A DNA stretch of 5,443 bases, from NCBI GenBank assembly GCA_905215145.1, contig CAJMOW010000097.1:1-5443 (forward strand), read 5' to 3'. Shown here piece after piece: positions 5,384 to 5,443 of this stretch. The notes below the pieces were generated by a model that was given only the letters and a program-made list of their open reading frames with translations, was not told the DNA's origin and did not search any database. Source of the DNA: an uncultured bacterium (lineage in GTDB: Bacteria > Bacillota_I > Bacilli_A > RF39 > UBA660). Made by a program: the position numbers and the translations under genes. Position 1 is the stretch's first letter, and the number at the start of each line of letters is the position of its first letter.

Positions 5384-5443
5384 TGTATATAATATTTTTT
5401 TTAAAATATAATTTAATATGAAAAATAAGTGAAAAAACTTTAT

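Noticed and set aside
1..5443. Recoded genetic code (TGA as tryptophan), considered because of the extreme AT content
   Set aside because: No in-frame TGA occurs in any gene and all seven tryptophans are TGG. The stop codons seen are TAA or TAG.
5384..5443. Plus-strand TATAAT boxes (5388-5393, 5407-5412) and short ATGs at the right edge as a divergent promoter and gene
   Set aside because: No acceptable -35 hexamer or ribosome site accompanies them, the ATG at 5418 runs into a stop after four codons, and the sequence ends too soon to judge.

Overview
The window is very AT-rich, with A/T-dominated codon use throughout. It has strong purine-rich Shine-Dalgarno sequences and a gene set typical of low-GC Gram-positive bacteria (Bacillota): a PBP5/DacF-type D-Ala-D-Ala carboxypeptidase, the YqeG-YqeH pair, a bacterial HerA-type ATPase and a YtqA/YhcC-type radical SAM protein. 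The carboxypeptidase implies a peptidoglycan wall, so this is not a wall-less mycoplasma. All seven tryptophans in the reading frames are TGG and no frame contains TGA, which favours the ordinary bacterial code. An uncultured low-GC Bacilli-like lineage fits, but the species cannot be named from this window.

Layout, left to right. (1) Positions 2-985 (+): the 3' part of a D,D-carboxypeptidase gene, cut by the window edge just before its active-site serine, followed by an intrinsic terminator. (2) 1111-2605 (+): a two-gene operon, yqeG (HAD-type phosphatase) and yqeH (circularly permuted GTPase of 30S assembly). The two overlap by 8 nt, are driven by a good sigma-A-type promoter at 1058-1086, and end at a hairpin plus T9 that overlaps the 3' end of yqeH. 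(3) 2656-4425 (+): a full-length HerA-like hexameric ATPase gene, probably with its own promoter. (4) 4426-5355 (-): a TIGR01212/YtqA-like radical SAM protein gene, convergent with the ATPase gene. The stop codons of these last two genes are adjacent, and both lie in one shared bidirectional terminator hairpin.

Functionally this looks like mostly housekeeping sequence: cell-wall maturation, ribosome assembly and probable tRNA modification. The least explained gene is the HerA-like ATPase. HerA proteins usually work with a nuclease or effector (NurA, Sir2, DUF4297 and others), yet both flanking genes here are housekeeping genes and no partner is visible. Gene packing is tight. Three of the four gene ends with terminators carry the stop codon in or beside the hairpin. 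Two genes have a GTG inside the Shine-Dalgarno that can be mistaken for the start. I saw no mobile element, CRISPR array, tRNA or rRNA, and no intergenic gap over about 130 bases.
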